Source: Alphaproteobacteria bacterium (GTDB lineage Bacteria; Pseudomonadota; Alphaproteobacteria; Kiloniellales; DSM-21159). From it: DNA of 64,000 bases. This document shows positions 63,144 to 64,000 of this stretch, piece after piece. Location: contig JAUILQ010000022.1 of NCBI GenBank assembly GCA_030433005.1, positions 18,365 through 82,364 of the forward strand, given 5' to 3'. Both the position numbers and the translations under genes were made by a program. A model generated the notes under the pieces. The model saw nothing but the letters and a program-made list of their open reading frames with translations, had not been told where the DNA came from and did no database searches. Position 1 is the first letter of the stretch. Each line of letters opens with the position of its first letter.

Positions 63144-64000
63144 TCAGTGCCGACTGCGCCCGGTGACGATGGCCCAGGCCCGGCGCGCCTGGTCCGCGCA
63201 GCTGTTGCCCGGCGGCGGCAGGCGGTGCGTCAGGCCCTCGGCCCTCCGCTTCTCTCGTCCCTGCGCGATGGCGGCGAGCCGGAACTGGGCGAAGGCCAGG
63301 TAGAAGCGCAGGTCGGCGATCGGCTCGAAGCCCATGCGCCTGCAGTAGGCCTCCACGTACTGCCGCATCGCCGGAATGCCGCTCGCCTCGAAGTCGACCC
63401 CGAGAAGCGAGCCGAAGGCCTCCGAGTCGGTGTGGTACATCAGGCAGTTGTATGCGAGGTCGGCGATGGGGTGGCCGATCGTCGAGAGTTCCCAGTCGAG
63501 GATCGCGATGACGCGCGGCTCGGAAGGGTGGAAGATCACGTTCTCCAGCCGATAGTCGCCATGGGCAATCGAGGTGCGCGGGTCGTCTGGCAGGTTGGCC
63601 GGCAGCCACTCGATCAGCCGTTCCATGTCCGGCACCTGCTCGGTCTCGGCAGCGCGGTACTGTCGGATCCAGCGGGCGATCTGACGCTCGAAATAGTTGC
63701 CGGGTCGCCCGAAGTCGGCGAGCCCGGCCGCCGCGTAGTCGACCTTGTGCAGCTGAGCGAGCGCCTCGTTCAGGCCGTCGTAGATCGCCGCCCGCTCGCC
63801 GCTGGAGAGACCCGGCAGCCTGGCGTCGCGGAAGATCCGCCCGGCGACGTAGTCCATGACGTAGAAGCTGGTGCCGACGACCGAGGCGTCCTCGCACAAC
63901 GCCCGCACCCTCGGCACCGGCACCCCCGTCGTCCGCAACGCGGCCATCACGCGGTACTCGCGCTCGACTTGGTGCGCGGTGGGCAGCACCTCGCACCAAG
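63144..64000 (-). CDS. APH-like kinase (ACAD10/11 N-terminal, LvaA-like), partial
   Basis: At least 281 codons; the 5' end lies beyond the window, since LPTAHQVEREYRVMAAL is normally preceded by more sequence. Aminoglycoside-phosphotransferase fold: catalytic loop HGDYRLENVIFHPSEP, metal-binding ILDWELSTIGHPIADLAY. The family includes LvaA, which phosphorylates 4-hydroxyvaleryl-CoA, and the kinase part of ACAD10/11. Ends 24 bases before the dehydrogenase start, so cotranscribed. Drug resistance is unlikely in this context. Confidence 0.88.
   Translation of the reverse strand, partial: WCEVLPTAHQVEREYRVMAALRTTGVPVPRVRALCEDASVVGTSFYVMDYVAGRIFRDARLPGLSSGERAAIYDGLNEALAQLHKVDYAAAGLADFGRPGNYFERQIARWIRQYRAAETEQVPDMERLIEWLPANLPDDPRTSIAHGDYRLENVIFHPSEPRVIAILDWELSTIGHPIADLAYNCLMYHTDSEAFGSLLGVDFEASGIPAMRQYVEAYCRRMGFEPIADLRFYLAFAQFRLAAIAQGREKRRAEGLTHRLPPPGNSCADQARRAWAIVTGRSRH

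Noticed and set aside
63144..64000. Aminoglycoside resistance gene
   Set aside because: The APH-like fold is shared, but the sequence and its neighbour point to the ACAD10/11-LvaA kinase group.

Overview
The window is very GC-rich and reads as chromosomal DNA of an alphaproteobacterium, probably a Rhodospirillales/Kiloniellales-type marine or soil heterotroph. The clues are a GapR (DUF2312) gene with a near-perfect CtrA box beside it, two PAS_5-type sensor proteins, a DUF1244 protein, a PhaC-type polyester synthase, a fused indolepyruvate:ferredoxin oxidoreductase, and many ABC/TRAP uptake systems. The taxonomic call is inference; there is no rRNA or tRNA in the window.

Layout. 1-6.4 kb: hydroxyproline epimerase, a DUF938 methyltransferase, an N-formylglutamate amidohydrolase/carboxylate-amine ligase pair, DUF1244, gapR and a PAS_5 gene. 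6.45-7.3 kb: an IS5-family copy. 7.4-29.4 kb: ordinary chromosomal genes: indolepyruvate oxidoreductase, sugar-nucleotide epimerase, a degenerate receiver protein, acyl-CoA synthetase, M3 peptidase, PhaC, a thiolase followed by two PPC-domain genes and an AcuI-like reductase, a Sel1 protein, DUF3445, NDUFA9-like, GGDEF, and a second PAS_5 gene. 28.6-36.8 kb: a peptide-type ABC operon with a GntR regulator, divergent from an M20 amidohydrolase, with a REP-like palindromic cluster inside the operon. 38.2-43.5 kb: a tightly overlapped operon of acetyl-CoA-synthetase-like protein, E1 alpha, E1 beta and E2 of a 2-oxoacid dehydrogenase, and an acyl carrier protein that has no normal start codon.

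45.8-52.5 kb is a degraded mobile island. An IS481 remnant has replaced the 5' part of a sugar ABC permease. Next come a visibly AT-rich orphan ParA-like ATPase with a C-terminal membrane segment and a second 842-bp IS5 copy. Last is a complete IS66 element (2815 bp, 8-bp target duplication) sitting inside a phage-type integrase remnant.

52.5-64 kb is a minus-strand catabolic cluster: HMG-CoA-lyase-like protein, TRAP transporter with two tandem solute-binding paralogs, two crotonase-fold proteins, a CitE-like lyase, a CoA-transferase, an acyl-CoA dehydrogenase and a kinase-like phosphotransferase. The adjacent kinase/dehydrogenase pair resembles the two halves of ACAD10/11 and the LvaA/LvaC pair of levulinate catabolism. 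The cluster is therefore read here as uptake and degradation of a 4-hydroxy (or related) carboxylic acid. Two copies of a TetR-type palindrome precede its two internal transcription units.
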